Assembly: GCA_029939505.1 (NCBI GenBank)
Contig: JAOZSV010000002.1
Span: 17,741-81,740, forward strand
Source of the DNA: Thiotrichaceae bacterium
Lineage (GTDB): Bacteria > Pseudomonadota > Gammaproteobacteria > Beggiatoales > Beggiatoaceae
DNA length: 64,000 nt
Reading direction: 5' to 3'
The notes beneath the pieces are model-generated. The model saw only the letters and a program-made list of their open reading frames with translations, searched no databases and was not told the DNA's origin. Positions 35,334 through 43,523 of this stretch are shown one piece after another; the first letter of the stretch is position 1, and the number at the start of each line of letters is the position of its first letter. The position numbers and the translations under genes are program-made.

Positions 35334-36209
35334 ATGGAGATATTTAAAAACGGAAAACAGACCATATTTTGGGGAGATGCAATTGAAGCATTACAAAAAG
35401 AAATTGAGGATAATTCGATTGATTTAATATTCGTCGATCCACCTTACAATATTGGAAAAATTTTCAATGGAAGTCAAGAAAAATGGTCTTCGAGTAATGA
35501 ATACTTAAAATGGTGTTATAAGTGGATAGATTTATGTTTGAACAAATTAAAACCAACAGGAAGCTTTTATGTTATGACAGCAACTCAATTTATGCCATAT
35601 TTTGATATTTATCTGCAAAAGAAAGTTGAAATATTATCCAGAATTGTATGGTCCTACGATAGTTCAGGTGTGCAAGCTAAAAAGCATTACGGTTCTTTAT
35701 ATGAACCGATACTGTTTTGTGTTAAGGATAAACAAAATTATACATTCAATACAGATGATATTCTTGTTGAAGCTAAAACAGGTGCAAAACGAAAATTAAT
35801 AGATTATCGTAAAAATCCACCACAAGTTTATAATTCAAAAAAAGTACCTGGCAATGTTTGGGAGATTCCACGAGTAAGATATAGAATGCCTGAATATGAG
35901 AACCACCCTACTCAAAAACCAATACTGTTACTTGAACGCATAATTAAAGCAAGTTCAAAAGAAAATGATGTTGTTTTAGATCCCTTTTCAGGCACTTTTA
36001 CCACATCTTATGTTGCAAAACAGTTGAACAGAGAGTCTATTGGAATTGAATTACAAGATGAATATGTCAAAATTGGACTAAGACGATTACAAATAACCGA
36101 TGAGTTCAACGGTGAAAAACTGGAAAAAGAAGTCAGAACTTATGAAACAGCAAAACAAAAATCATACTCTTGTTCCCAAACAGAGTTTGGGAACGAGAAA
36201 CAAAAATGA
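35334..36209 (+). CDS. yhdJ: YhdJ-type adenine-specific DNA methyltransferase
   Basis: A 291-residue beta-class N6-adenine DNA methyltransferase. Motif IV comes first (LIFVDPPYNIGK, residues 32-42) and the SAM-binding motif I late (VLDPFSGTFTTSYVAKQLNRESIGIEL). The segment IVWSYDSSGVQAKKHYGSLYEPILFCVKD...TGAKRKLIDYRKNPPQVYNSKKVPGNVWEIPRVRYRMPEYENHPTQKP strongly resembles E. coli YhdJ, which methylates ATGCAT. The recognition sequence here is inferred only. No restriction enzyme partner is visible, so it looks like an orphan. The ribosome-binding site aaagagga precedes the ATG. It lies at the left edge of a putative defence island. Confidence 0.88.
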   Translation: MEIFKNGKQTIFWGDAIEALQKEIEDNSIDLIFVDPPYNIGKIFNGSQEKWSSSNEYLKWCYKWIDLCLNKLKPTGSFYVMTATQFMPYFDIYLQKKVEILSRIVWSYDSSGVQAKKHYGSLYEPILFCVKDKQNYTFNTDDILVEAKTGAKRKLIDYRKNPPQVYNSKKVPGNVWEIPRVRYRMPEYENHPTQKPILLLERIIKASSKENDVVLDPFSGTFTTSYVAKQLNRESIGIELQDEYVKIGLRRLQITDEFNGEKLEKEVRTYETAKQKSYSCSQTEFGNEKQK

Positions 36210-36417
36210 AAAATTTACCCTTTATATTTGAATCAGAATTTAAGAATTTGAGAATTTTCAGAATAAATGATTGATTTTTATGGCATTTTAAAAATGACTG
36301 ACACTCATAAACATAATATAATCAATAACTTAATGAAAATATTACATAACATTTTAGGTTTTATTCTGAAAATTCTAAAATTCTGAAAATTCTGATTCAA
36401 ACCTTTAATTAATGGAG
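36210..36417 (+). repeat. Inverted 'gaatcagaatttaagaattt' repeat
   Basis: Arms atttgaatcagaatttaagaatttgagaattttcagaataaa (about 36223-36266) and tttattctgaaaattctaaaattctgaaaattctgattcaaa (36360-36402) form a long imperfect stem around an AT-rich loop. The unit 'gaatcagaattttcagaat' recurs near 1007, 19666, 19976, 22830 and 26404. A transposon-like element starts directly after it, at 36418. Confidence 0.7.
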
Positions 36418-36583
36418 CTTTGTACAGGACAATTTTTTTATCATTTCTGAGTAGGGTGGGTAGAGCGATAGCGAAACCCACCATTTTTGGTGCCACTTCG
36501 TTCCTACCCACCCTACATTTTACGGATCAATTTTTATAAAATACGGAAAATCAATGAGTTATAGAAAATTTTCCTGTACAGTG
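36418..36583 (+). mobile_element. MITE-like element with 9-bp target duplication in front of the DUF262 gene
   Basis: The left end ctttgtacaggacaatttttttat and the right end gaaaattttcctgtacagtg are imperfect inverse complements. The identical nine bases ttaatggag flank the element at 36409-36417 and 36584-36592. The interior holds the gtagggtgggtagagcg...cctacccaccctac palindrome. The right-hand copy of the duplication supplies the 'ggag' that serves as ribosome-binding site of the next gene at 36602. The ends match those of the element at 26352-26620, so this is one family. No transposase is encoded. Confidence 0.82.
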
Positions 36584-36601
36584 TTAATGGAGTTAAATCT
36601 G

Positions 36602-37696
36602 ATGATAGAAGAACAAACTAAAGATATGCTGGAAGGTGAAGAGGATTCAAATGATATTTATCCCAATGCGACGGTTAAAATATCTAAAGAACAATTTAGT
36701 ATTTATGATTTAAAAAGACAATATGATAAACGTCAAAATATCATTATTGCACCGATTTTCCAAAGAAATGAGGTCTGGAAATCTAAGCAAAAAAGTGAAT
36801 TAATTGAATCCGTTTTAATGGGTATTCCTATTCCAGTCATGTATTTTTTTGAGGGCAAGGATGGCAAAAAACAGGTTGTGGATGGTCGTCAAAGATTAAC
36901 GACTTTTTTTAGTTTTATTGACGGTGAATTTAAACTAAACAATCTAAAGATTTTAAAAGAGCAAAATGCTAAACGCTTTAACGATTTAGAACCAGTTTAT
37001 CAGGGCTTGATAGAAGATTATCAGTTGCTTATTTATATCATTCAACCACCGACACCAGAAAAAGTCAAGTTTGATATTTTTGATAGAGTTAATCGTGGTG
37101 GCACTCAATTAAATCATCAAGAAATGCGAAATGCTTTATATCAAGGTAAAGCAACGGAATTATTAAACCGATTAGTCGAATTGGATTCTTTTAAACGGGC
37201 TACCGGTGAAGCGATAAATAGCACAAGAATGAAAGATAAATATGTCGTTTTAAGATTTTTATCTTTTTATATGTTACACGAAAACTGGTTAGGTGAAATC
37301 ACCTATAAAAGTGATATTGATGATTTTCTAGCCAAAACGATGGAATTTATCAATAAATTAAGTGAAGACAAAATTGAAAGTTTAGAACATCTCTTTCAAA
37401 CGGCTATGCAGAATAGCTATGATATTCTTGGTGAAAATGGATTTAGATTTGCTAAAAAAGGTCAATCTACTAAACCAATTGCTATGGCATTATTTGAAAT
37501 AATGGCTTATTTTTTTAGTGATAGAGAGATTGGAAATCTTGATAAAGATTTGCTTAAAAAAGAAGTAGAACTTCTAAAATCAGAATTTGAACAAAGCGGA
37601 ACTTGCTTGAGCGGAATAGATAGTTCAATTAATGTTAAGTACCGATTTGAGAAAATTAAAGAACTAAGAGCCTCTTGTAAAACTCTGAATACATAA
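36602..37696 (+). CDS. DUF262 (ParB-like) domain protein
   Basis: A protein of about 364 residues whose N-terminal half is a DUF262 domain, a ParB/Srx-like fold common in restriction and defence proteins (for example GmrS/GmrD and SspE). Landmarks are FSIYDLKRQYDKRQNIIIAPIFQRNEVWKSKQKSELIESVLMGIPIPVMYFFE, the signature VDGRQRLTTFFSF (residues 93-103) and FDIFDRVNRGGTQLNHQEMRNALYQG. No HNH (DUF1524) nuclease is fused. The track start at 36554 lies inside the transposon-like element; ATG 36602 follows the ggag site, so I use it. It is the first gene of a probable operon with the ATPase at 37788 and the PLD-like protein at 38802. Confidence 0.82.
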   Translation: MIEEQTKDMLEGEEDSNDIYPNATVKISKEQFSIYDLKRQYDKRQNIIIAPIFQRNEVWKSKQKSELIESVLMGIPIPVMYFFEGKDGKKQVVDGRQRLTTFFSFIDGEFKLNNLKILKEQNAKRFNDLEPVYQGLIEDYQLLIYIIQPPTPEKVKFDIFDRVNRGGTQLNHQEMRNALYQGKATELLNRLVELDSFKRATGEAINSTRMKDKYVVLRFLSFYMLHENWLGEITYKSDIDDFLAKTMEFINKLSEDKIESLEHLFQTAMQNSYDILGENGFRFAKKGQSTKPIAMALFEIMAYFFSDREIGNLDKDLLKKEVELLKSEFEQSGTCLSGIDSSINVKYRFEKIKELRASCKTLNT

Positions 37697-37787
37697 GGTT
37701 TAAGAAATCCGATTTTTGAAAAAAATCGGATTTCTAAGCTCGAAAAAGCGAGTTTTGCAAGCCTCCCCCATCAGAGAAAAAAATACT
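37697..37787 (+). repeat. 'aagaaatccgatttttgaaaaaaatcggatttctaagctcg' repeat
   Basis: The hairpin aagaaatccgatttttgaaaaaaatcggatttct (about 37703-37734) is followed by 'cgaaaaagcgagttttgcaag'. The inverse complement of the whole unit lies at 22641-22770. The repeat sits between the DUF262 gene and its downstream ATPase and created the false N-terminal extension of that ORF. It could weaken transcription or serve as a processing site. Confidence 0.65.
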
Positions 37788-38795
37788 ATGATCAATAACT
37801 TAAAAATTAACCAATTCAAATGTCTTGGTGACGAAAATTTGACTTTTAAGAATTTAACCATTCTAACCGGTTTAAATTCTGCGGGTAAATCTTCTGTTAT
37901 TCAAAGCATATTATTAATGTCTCATTATTTTGGTGAGAAAAAATTCTTATCAGAAAATCTGCTTGACTTTACGAATAACAGAAATAAATACCTCAATGCA
38001 AAAGCATTTTCAATTGAGATAGATGGTATTTGTTTAACGAAAAATATTGATGCAACAAATCCACAAGGAATTTTGCCACATTTCACAATTGAACAAGACC
38101 TATTTCACGTCGATGCAAACAGATTAGGTCCTGAAGAACTCGCGTTATATAGTAGCGAAAATAAAATTGGCCAACATGGGGAATTTATTTTTAGTTACTA
38201 TGAACAAAATAAAAGTCATGTGATTGAAAAATCTTTGATTAAAAGTGCAAATTCAGATACATTACAGGGTAATATTGATTACTGGTTAAGCGATATTTTA
38301 GATTGTGAAGTAGAGCTGAAAACAGAAAGAGTCGCCACGAGTCATGTCAAAGTCAGTTATCAGTTTAATCAACTTCAAGCAATCTCACCTGATAGTTTAG
38401 GGGCAGGAACGAGCTATATTGCTAAAATCTTGATTGTCTGTTTACTCGCGAAAAAAGATCAGGTTTTACTTCTTGAAAATCCTGAAATTCATTTACATCC
38501 CAAAGCGCAAGCCAAACTGGGGGAATTTTTTGCTTTTATTGCAAATAACGGCGTTCAAGTAGTTTTGGAAACCCATTGTGAAAATTTAATTGATAAAATT
38601 AGATATGAGGTATATAAAAATCACATTAATAATGATGATGTGGTCATTTACTATAAAGAGGATTCAAAAACCCCTTTTGAAAAAATAGAAGTTGATGGAA
38701 CTGGACATTTTATTCGGGAAAATAAAGAAGCTCAAGACAATTTTCCCGCCAGTTTTTTCGGAACAAATTTAACAGAACTTTTGGAAATGGGATAA
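37788..38795 (+). CDS. DUF3696-like AAA ATPase
   Basis: A 335-residue ATPase of the SMC/ABC-like (AAA_15/21) type. The Walker A is LTGLNSAGKSSVIQSILLMSHYF (residues 27-42); the signature-like segment is QAISPDSLGAGTSYIAKILIVCLLA; the Walker B is QVLLLENPEIHLHPKAQAKLGEFFAFIANNGVQVVLETHCENLIDKIR. The C-terminus (FEKIEVDGTGHFIRENKEAQDNFPASFFGTNLTELLEMG) resembles DUF3696. ENPE in place of DEPE and the ETHxExLI motif are usual in this group. The track starts at 37716 inside a dispersed repeat; I chose ATG 37788 (MINNLKINQFKCLGDENL), the natural start of these proteins. It is followed six bases later by the PLD-like gene, so co-expression is likely. Confidence 0.82.
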   Translation: MINNLKINQFKCLGDENLTFKNLTILTGLNSAGKSSVIQSILLMSHYFGEKKFLSENLLDFTNNRNKYLNAKAFSIEIDGICLTKNIDATNPQGILPHFTIEQDLFHVDANRLGPEELALYSSENKIGQHGEFIFSYYEQNKSHVIEKSLIKSANSDTLQGNIDYWLSDILDCEVELKTERVATSHVKVSYQFNQLQAISPDSLGAGTSYIAKILIVCLLAKKDQVLLLENPEIHLHPKAQAKLGEFFAFIANNGVQVVLETHCENLIDKIRYEVYKNHINNDDVVIYYKEDSKTPFEKIEVDGTGHFIRENKEAQDNFPASFFGTNLTELLEMG

Positions 38796-38801
38796 AAAAT
38801 A

Positions 38802-39497
38802 ATGGAATATACGATTATTTTAAGCGACGAACTGTTAAAAGCGTATTATGACTTTAAAAATGCCAAAGATGTTGATCAAAATATTATCACCAATCTTTTG
38901 AAGTATTATTCTAGGCATTTAACCAATATTGCCCAATTAAAAAGAATTGCAATAGATGTAGATGATTCTTTTAAAAAGAACTTATTACGAAAAGGTTATA
39001 TAAATCAAACCTTAGAAGAGCTTTGCGAAAAAACGATATACAAATTCATTTTAAATACTGAAAAGAATGATTACCCGTATATCAATATTAATGCTGATAA
39101 AATCGAAAGAAATTTCACTGCGACTTATGGTAAAAATGAAAGCCGTGATAAAACGATTAAGCATATAAAAGCCTTGTGTAAAAATGCGAAATATATTTTT
39201 ATCTATGATAAATATATGAACGATAAAGTGATTCAAAAAATATCTCAAATTTTGCCTCAAAAAAAACTGAATCTCATTTATAAAGAAGGGCAATTATCTC
39301 AAACGCAAATAAGTCGCTTAAAAAAAGAAGATCAAAATTGGAAAATTCAACAAGATAGTAAAAATACTTATCATGATTATCACGATAGATATTTGTTGAT
39401 TGATAATCACATCGAAATGATTTTAACCAGTGGATTTGACTATTTATTTGATGAAAACAAAGATTTTACCTATATTGTTAGAAATCGGGTAAATTAA
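38802..39497 (+). CDS. PLD-like domain protein (putative effector)
   Basis: A 231-residue protein. The C-terminal half carries YHDRYLLIDNHIEMILTSGFDYLF (His194), which fits the HxKxxxxD motif of phospholipase-D-like nucleases and phosphodiesterases, with arginine in place of lysine. The region before it, IKHIKALCKNAKYIFIYDKYMNDKVIQKISQILPQKKLNLIY, resembles the start of a PLD/MIT_C-type fold. The N-terminal 100 residues are helical and charged and match nothing I know. Only one copy of the motif is visible, so it would act as a dimer if it is a nuclease. It is closely spaced after the ATPase. The role as effector of a defence operon is inference. Confidence 0.6.
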   Translation: MEYTIILSDELLKAYYDFKNAKDVDQNIITNLLKYYSRHLTNIAQLKRIAIDVDDSFKKNLLRKGYINQTLEELCEKTIYKFILNTEKNDYPYININADKIERNFTATYGKNESRDKTIKHIKALCKNAKYIFIYDKYMNDKVIQKISQILPQKKLNLIYKEGQLSQTQISRLKKEDQNWKIQQDSKNTYHDYHDRYLLIDNHIEMILTSGFDYLFDENKDFTYIVRNRVN

Positions 39498-39613
39498 TCA
39501 CTTAAAAATTCACTACTCAATAAGGTAAATAATAAACACAATAAAATCAAATAGTTATATTTTTTTACATTAATTCTGTCAATCCTGAAAATCCGTTTAA
39601 TTCTGTTAAAAAC

Positions 39614-40891
39614 ATGAAAATTAAATTTTCCAATTTAGGTTCGATTAAAGAAACAGAACTTGAATTACGCCCTTTAACGATAATTATTGGTCCAAATAAC
39701 TCAAATAAGACTTATCTGGCTTATTGTGTTTATGGCATTTTGCAACAATGTTTACTGTCTATAGATCGTCTTGATCAAATCAACAATTTAAATTCGCTTA
39801 TGGGATGGTCTCAACTGGTAAACGAATCCATTCATCAAGAAATTGAACGCCACTCATTTAAACGGTTAATTGGTCAATCAACAAACAATGAACTATTTTT
39901 AAAAAAGCCGAAAGCCAATGTAGAAGCCGCTTTTATTGAAACGCTGACAACCATATTCAATAAGAATATATATCGCTTTAAAAGAAAAATCAGTATTTTT
40001 TTTCAAGATCATGATAAAAAACTGTTCGCCAACAGCAATTTTTCTCTTTTACCAGAAACATTTAACGCGCTATTTGATAATCACATTCCCATTCTTGGGA
40101 TAGAAGGCAATCCCATTGAAGAACGCATTGCACAGGCATTAATTGATCGTATTATTAATATACTATTACCAAAACCATTTCTGCTACCAACCGAGCGTAA
40201 TGCCCTGATACTCAATTATAAAATGCTTAATAAGCAGCGTTCAAACCGGTTAGAACACCGCCTCTCGCAATTTCATGAGAAAATTCAAAAACCGGATGAA
40301 TCTGTTCAAATTCGTTATCCTAAGCCGGTAGAAGATTTCTTGAGTTTTCTGAAAAATAGTGAAGTCAATAAAAACGGAAAGTTGACTCCAACCACCCCAT
40401 TTCAAATACTGGCTGATAAAATTGAACGGGACATACTTGACAAGAACCATATTTTCTATGAAACGACTGTACTTGAAGAGAACGAAATCAAAGTCAAAAT
40501 CAATGACAAACTAACGATTGACTTATATAATGCCTCCTCTGCAACTAAGCAATTAACTTCTTTATTGTTATATTTACGCTATCGCGCTAAGGAAAACGAT
40601 TTGCTGATTATAGATGAACCAGAAATGAATTTGCATCCAAAATATCAAGCCAAACTGCTTGAAATATTTGCTATTTTGGTTAATATTGGCGTTAAAGTGT
40701 TAATCACAACACATAGCCCTTATCTTGTGGATCATCTCAATCATTTAGTCAATGCTAAAACGGATTCTTATCAAGGAATCCAAAAACAAGCGAGTACTTT
40801 GGATTCAAAATATTTAAGGGCCTTTCTGACTTTAGAACAAGTGAATGCTTATGAAATGAAGAATAATCAGTTGCATTTGCTGAAATATTAA
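39614..40891 (+). CDS. AAA family ATPase (AAA_15/OLD-like) with variant Walker A
   Basis: A 425-residue ABC/SMC-type ATPase. The P-loop reads IIIGPNNSNKTYLAYCVYG (residues 23-41), with asparagine where the family normally has glycine (GPNNSGKT). The other motifs look normal: signature-like YNASSATKQLTSLLLYLRYRA, Walker B LLIIDEPEMNLHPKYQAKLLEIFA, and the H-loop VLITTHSPYLVDHLNHLV. No TOPRIM domain is fused. Single ATPases of this type occur in many defence islands. It lies 116 bases after the PLD-like gene in the same orientation and may or may not belong to the same operon. A ccatccggaaac...gtttccggatgg hairpin follows (40899-40939). Confidence 0.8.
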   Translation: MKIKFSNLGSIKETELELRPLTIIIGPNNSNKTYLAYCVYGILQQCLLSIDRLDQINNLNSLMGWSQLVNESIHQEIERHSFKRLIGQSTNNELFLKKPKANVEAAFIETLTTIFNKNIYRFKRKISIFFQDHDKKLFANSNFSLLPETFNALFDNHIPILGIEGNPIEERIAQALIDRIINILLPKPFLLPTERNALILNYKMLNKQRSNRLEHRLSQFHEKIQKPDESVQIRYPKPVEDFLSFLKNSEVNKNGKLTPTTPFQILADKIERDILDKNHIFYETTVLEENEIKVKINDKLTIDLYNASSATKQLTSLLLYLRYRAKENDLLIIDEPEMNLHPKYQAKLLEIFAILVNIGVKVLITTHSPYLVDHLNHLVNAKTDSYQGIQKQASTLDSKYLRAFLTLEQVNAYEMKNNQLHLLKY

Positions 40892-40898
40892 CTCGTCT

Positions 40899-40939
40899 CC
40901 ATCCGGAAACACCTGATTTTAAAAGCAGTTTCCGGATGG
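40899..40939 (+). terminator. Hairpin after ATPase gene
   Basis: Twelve-base perfect arms ccatccggaaac and gtttccggatgg lie seven bases after the stop codon. A T-run does not follow directly, so a terminator role is likely but not textbook. Confidence 0.45.
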
Positions 40940-41018
40940 GTACTAACTAACCAGTCAGCGGAAAACAATTTGTCACTAGGTTTCTCAAAGCCATCAGGAG
41001 AAACTTAGCATATTAATC

Positions 41019-41111
41019 ACTGATGTGACGCAAGGTGCTTCCAAGTTCCACCGATGAAATCGGTGGAATTGAGGTGGTATTCAAATTGAAAGAACCCTGC
41101 GTCACATCAGT
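41019..41111 (+). mobile_element. Small element with actgatgtgacgca inverted ends, upstream of aldehyde dehydrogenase
   Basis: Inverted ends actgatgtgacgca (41019-41032) and tgcgtcacatcagt (41098-41111) enclose about 65 bases with the hairpin ttccaccgatgaaatcggtggaa. A second element with the same ends is at 43366-43444, so the pair brackets the aldehyde dehydrogenase/DUF779 locus. It might instead be a regulatory palindrome (the core TGATGTGACGCA is CRP/FNR-like in size), but two full copies with different interiors favour a mobile repeat. Confidence 0.6.
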
Positions 41112-41149
41112 TAATCATACTGATGGCCAGTGAAAAAAGAGAGGGCATC

Positions 41150-42646
41150 ATGTCTTATCAAAAGCCTGAATTCAGGAAACAATACGAAAATTATATCGGT
41201 GGAAAATGGGTTCCCCCAGTTGACGGTGATTATTTTGATGACACTTCCCCTGTTGATGGAAGTTTCATTGCTAAAGTGCCAAAATCCAACAGTCGAGATA
41301 TCGAACTAGCCGTGAAGGCGGCTTGGAAGGCGGCTGAAACTTGGGGTAAAACATCAGTAACAGAACGCAGTAATCTCTTGTTTAATATCGCCGATCGCAT
41401 AGAAGAAAACTTGGAAAATCTGGCTTTGGTAGAAACTTGGGATAATGGTAAAGCGATTAGAGAAACTTTGGCGGCAGATATTCCATTGGCAATTGATCAC
41501 TTTCGTTACTTCGGTAGCGTTATTCGTGCTGAATCCGGAAGTGTGAGTGATCTTGATGTCAACACAGTTTCCATGGAAATCCATGAACCATTAGGAGTAG
41601 TCGGTCAGATTATCCCCTGGAACTTCCCAATACTGATGGCGACGTGGAAACTCGCTCCTGCATTAGCAGCGGGTAACTGTGTTGTTTTAAAACCAGCAGA
41701 ACAAACACCGGTTTCTCTTCTTTTCGTGATGGAAGCAATTGCTGATTTACTTCCAGCAGGTGTCATTAATGTTGTTAATGGCTTCGGACCGGAAGCAGGT
41801 AAACCTTTGGCAACTCATCCAGATATTAAGAAAGTGGCATTTACAGGTGAAACGACGACCGGTAGGCTCATAATGCAATATGCGGCTGAAAATATCATTC
41901 CTGTGACTTTAGAACTGGGTGGTAAATCACCAAACATTTTCTTTGAAAGCGTAATGGCAGAGGATGATAATTTCCTAGATAAAGCAATTGAGGGGCTTGT
42001 CTTGTTTGCTTTTAATCAGGGTGAAGTTTGCACTTGTCCCTCTCGCGCTTTAATCCAAGAAAGTATTTATGATGAGTTCATGGAACGGTGTTTAAAGCGT
42101 ATTGAGGCAATCACCATGGGCGATCCACTTGATACCAACACGATGATGGGCGCACAAGCCTCAAATGATCAGTATGAAAAGATACTGAATTACATTGACA
42201 TTGGGAAACAAGAAGGAGCGGAACTATTGATGGGTGGTGAGGCTTATAATAATGACACTTACCCCAATGGCTACTACATTAAGCCTACGGTATTCAAGGG
42301 CAACAATAAGATGCGTATCTTCCAAGAGGAAATATTTGGTCCAGTCTTGAGTGTGACGACATTCAAAGATGAAGCCGAAGCATTGGAAATAGCCAATGAC
42401 ACTTTATATGGACTGGGTGCAGGCGTATGGACGCGCGATGTGCATCAAATGCAAATATTTTCTCGTGGCATTGAAGCAGGGCGTGTTTGGTGTAATTGTT
42501 ACCATGCTTATCCTGCACATGCTTCGTTTGGTGGATATAAAAAATCCGGTATTGGGCGAGAAACTCATAAAATGATGCTCAATCATTATCGCCATACCAA
42601 GAATATATTGGTATCTTATGATAAGAATCCATTAGGATTCTTCTAA
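41150..42646 (+). CDS. NAD-dependent aldehyde dehydrogenase
   Basis: A 498-residue class I aldehyde dehydrogenase that oxidises aldehydes to acids. Landmarks are the N-terminal [24 protein letters not shown], the NAD fold with [32 protein letters not shown] and [18 protein letters not shown], the catalytic glutamate in [15 protein letters not shown], the catalytic cysteine in [18 protein letters not shown], and [12 protein letters not shown]. It resembles ExaC/AldB-type acetaldehyde dehydrogenases; the exact substrate is inferred. The track start adds [10 protein letters not shown] prefer ATG 41150 because a strong gagaggg site precedes it. It is followed by its usual partner, a DUF779 gene. 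Confidence 0.92.
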   Translation: MSYQKPEFRKQYENYIGGKWVPPVDGDYFDDTSPVDGSFIAKVPKSNSRDIELAVKAAWKAAETWGKTSVTERSNLLFNIADRIEENLENLALVETWDNGKAIRETLAADIPLAIDHFRYFGSVIRAESGSVSDLDVNTVSMEIHEPLGVVGQIIPWNFPILMATWKLAPALAAGNCVVLKPAEQTPVSLLFVMEAIADLLPAGVINVVNGFGPEAGKPLATHPDIKKVAFTGETTTGRLIMQYAAENIIPVTLELGGKSPNIFFESVMAEDDNFLDKAIEGLVLFAFNQGEVCTCPSRALIQESIYDEFMERCLKRIEAITMGDPLDTNTMMGAQASNDQYEKILNYIDIGKQEGAELLMGGEAYNNDTYPNGYYIKPTVFKGNNKMRIFQEEIFGPVLSVTTFKDEAEALEIANDTLYGLGAGVWTRDVHQMQIFSRGIEAGRVWCNCYHAYPAHASFGGYKKSGIGRETHKMMLNHYRHTKNILVSYDKNPLGFF

Positions 42647-42682
42647 ACACATAATGATGTGGACCGTTCTTTCAATCGCGTC

Positions 42683-42720
42683 AAGAAATCCGATTTTTTG
42701 AAAAAATCGGATTTCTAAGT
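42683..42720 (+). repeat. 'aagaaatccgattttttgaaaaaatcggatttct' hairpin
   Basis: A near-perfect hairpin between the aldehyde dehydrogenase and DUF779 genes, of the same family as at 22641-22770, 29110-29200, 37703-37734 and 51632-51668. Confidence 0.7.
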
Positions 42721-42769
42721 TCAAAAGCAAATAGGGCCGGATAGGTTCATTTCTTTCAATGGAATTTTT

Positions 42770-43138
42770 ATGTATATAGAACGGGTATCCGTTACCAAGA
42801 AAGCCAAGGCGGTTATAGAACAATTGCGGAAAAAGCATGGGGAACTAATATTTCATCAAAGCGGTGGATGTTGTGATGGTTCCGCTCCGATGTGTCTAGC
42901 AAAAGGTGATTTGTTGATTTGTTCCAGAGATGTGTGTTTGGGTGAAATTCAGGGTTGCAACTTTTATATGGCATCGGATCAATTTGAATACTATAAGAAC
43001 ATGCACATAACAGTTGATGTTTCAAAAGGCAGAGGTTCGAGTTTCTCATTGGAAATCCCGCTTGGTTTAAGATTTATGGCTATTTCAAGACTTTTTACAG
43101 ATGATGAATTAAAAAATATTATACCGATTGAAACATAG
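42770..43138 (+). CDS. DUF779 family protein
   Basis: A 122-residue cysteine-rich protein of the DUF779 family, which typically lies next to NAD-dependent aldehyde dehydrogenases. It shows MYIERVSVTKKAKAVIEQLRKKHGELIFHQSGGCCDGSAPMCLAKGDLLICSRDVCLGEIQGCNFYM. The paired cysteines in GGCCDGSAPMC suggest metal or redox chemistry, but the function is not established. A gap of about 120 bases with a 'aagaaatccgattttttgaaaaaatcggatttct' hairpin separates it from the dehydrogenase. Confidence 0.88.
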   Translation: MYIERVSVTKKAKAVIEQLRKKHGELIFHQSGGCCDGSAPMCLAKGDLLICSRDVCLGEIQGCNFYMASDQFEYYKNMHITVDVSKGRGSSFSLEIPLGLRFMAISRLFTDDELKNIIPIET

Positions 43139-43205
43139 AGCGCCGGAACAAACTTTTTTCAATGAAGCCGGTGGGCAAGAAAAAGATTTTGCCCACCCTA
43201 CTACT

Positions 43206-43337
43206 GAGTACAACTGATTTGAGAATCAAACGGATTAAATCGACGAGGAGAACGTTTCAAAAAACGTTCTCCTCCTCATCAATTCATTAACGTTAACGTT
43301 TTTTCAAATCCGTTTGATTCTCAAATCAGTTGTACTC
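43206..43337 (+). mobile_element. Element with perfect 31-bp inverted ends
   Basis: gagtacaactgatttgagaatcaaacggatt (43206-43236) and its exact inverse complement (43307-43337) enclose a second hairpin, gaggagaacgtttcaaaaaacgttctcctc. No coding sequence and no obvious target duplication are present. Ends like 'gtacaac(g/t)gattt' recur near 19833-19951, 49263-49385 and 55795-55860, which suggests a dispersed family. Confidence 0.75.
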
Positions 43338-43365
43338 ATCTGCTCACAGAAATGATCCTCATTAT

Positions 43366-43444
43366 CTGATGTGACGCACTATGTTTCCAAGAGGTTTAAA
43401 AAATCCGAAAGGGCTTAAACATGAATCGCTTTGCGTCACATCAG
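43366..43444 (+). mobile_element. Second ctgatgtgacgca element
   Basis: Inverted ends ctgatgtgacgca (43366-43378) and tgcgtcacatcag (43432-43444) enclose about 53 bases unlike those of the copy at 41019-41111. It lies between DUF779 and the large glycosyltransferase gene. Confidence 0.6.
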
Positions 43445-43523
43445 TTATTCAAAATACTAAAACATCGACTCGAATACTTTAGCTTTGAGCGTTTTTTAAA
43501 TTAACTGATAACAAGTAACTGAT

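Noticed and set aside
36554-36601. N-terminal extension of the DUF262 ORF in the track
   Set aside because: It lies inside the MITE-like element; ATG 36602 has the ribosome-binding site.
37716-37787. N-terminal extension of the ATPase ORF in the track
   Set aside because: The 24 extra residues are translated from a dispersed hairpin; the natural start is ATG 37788.
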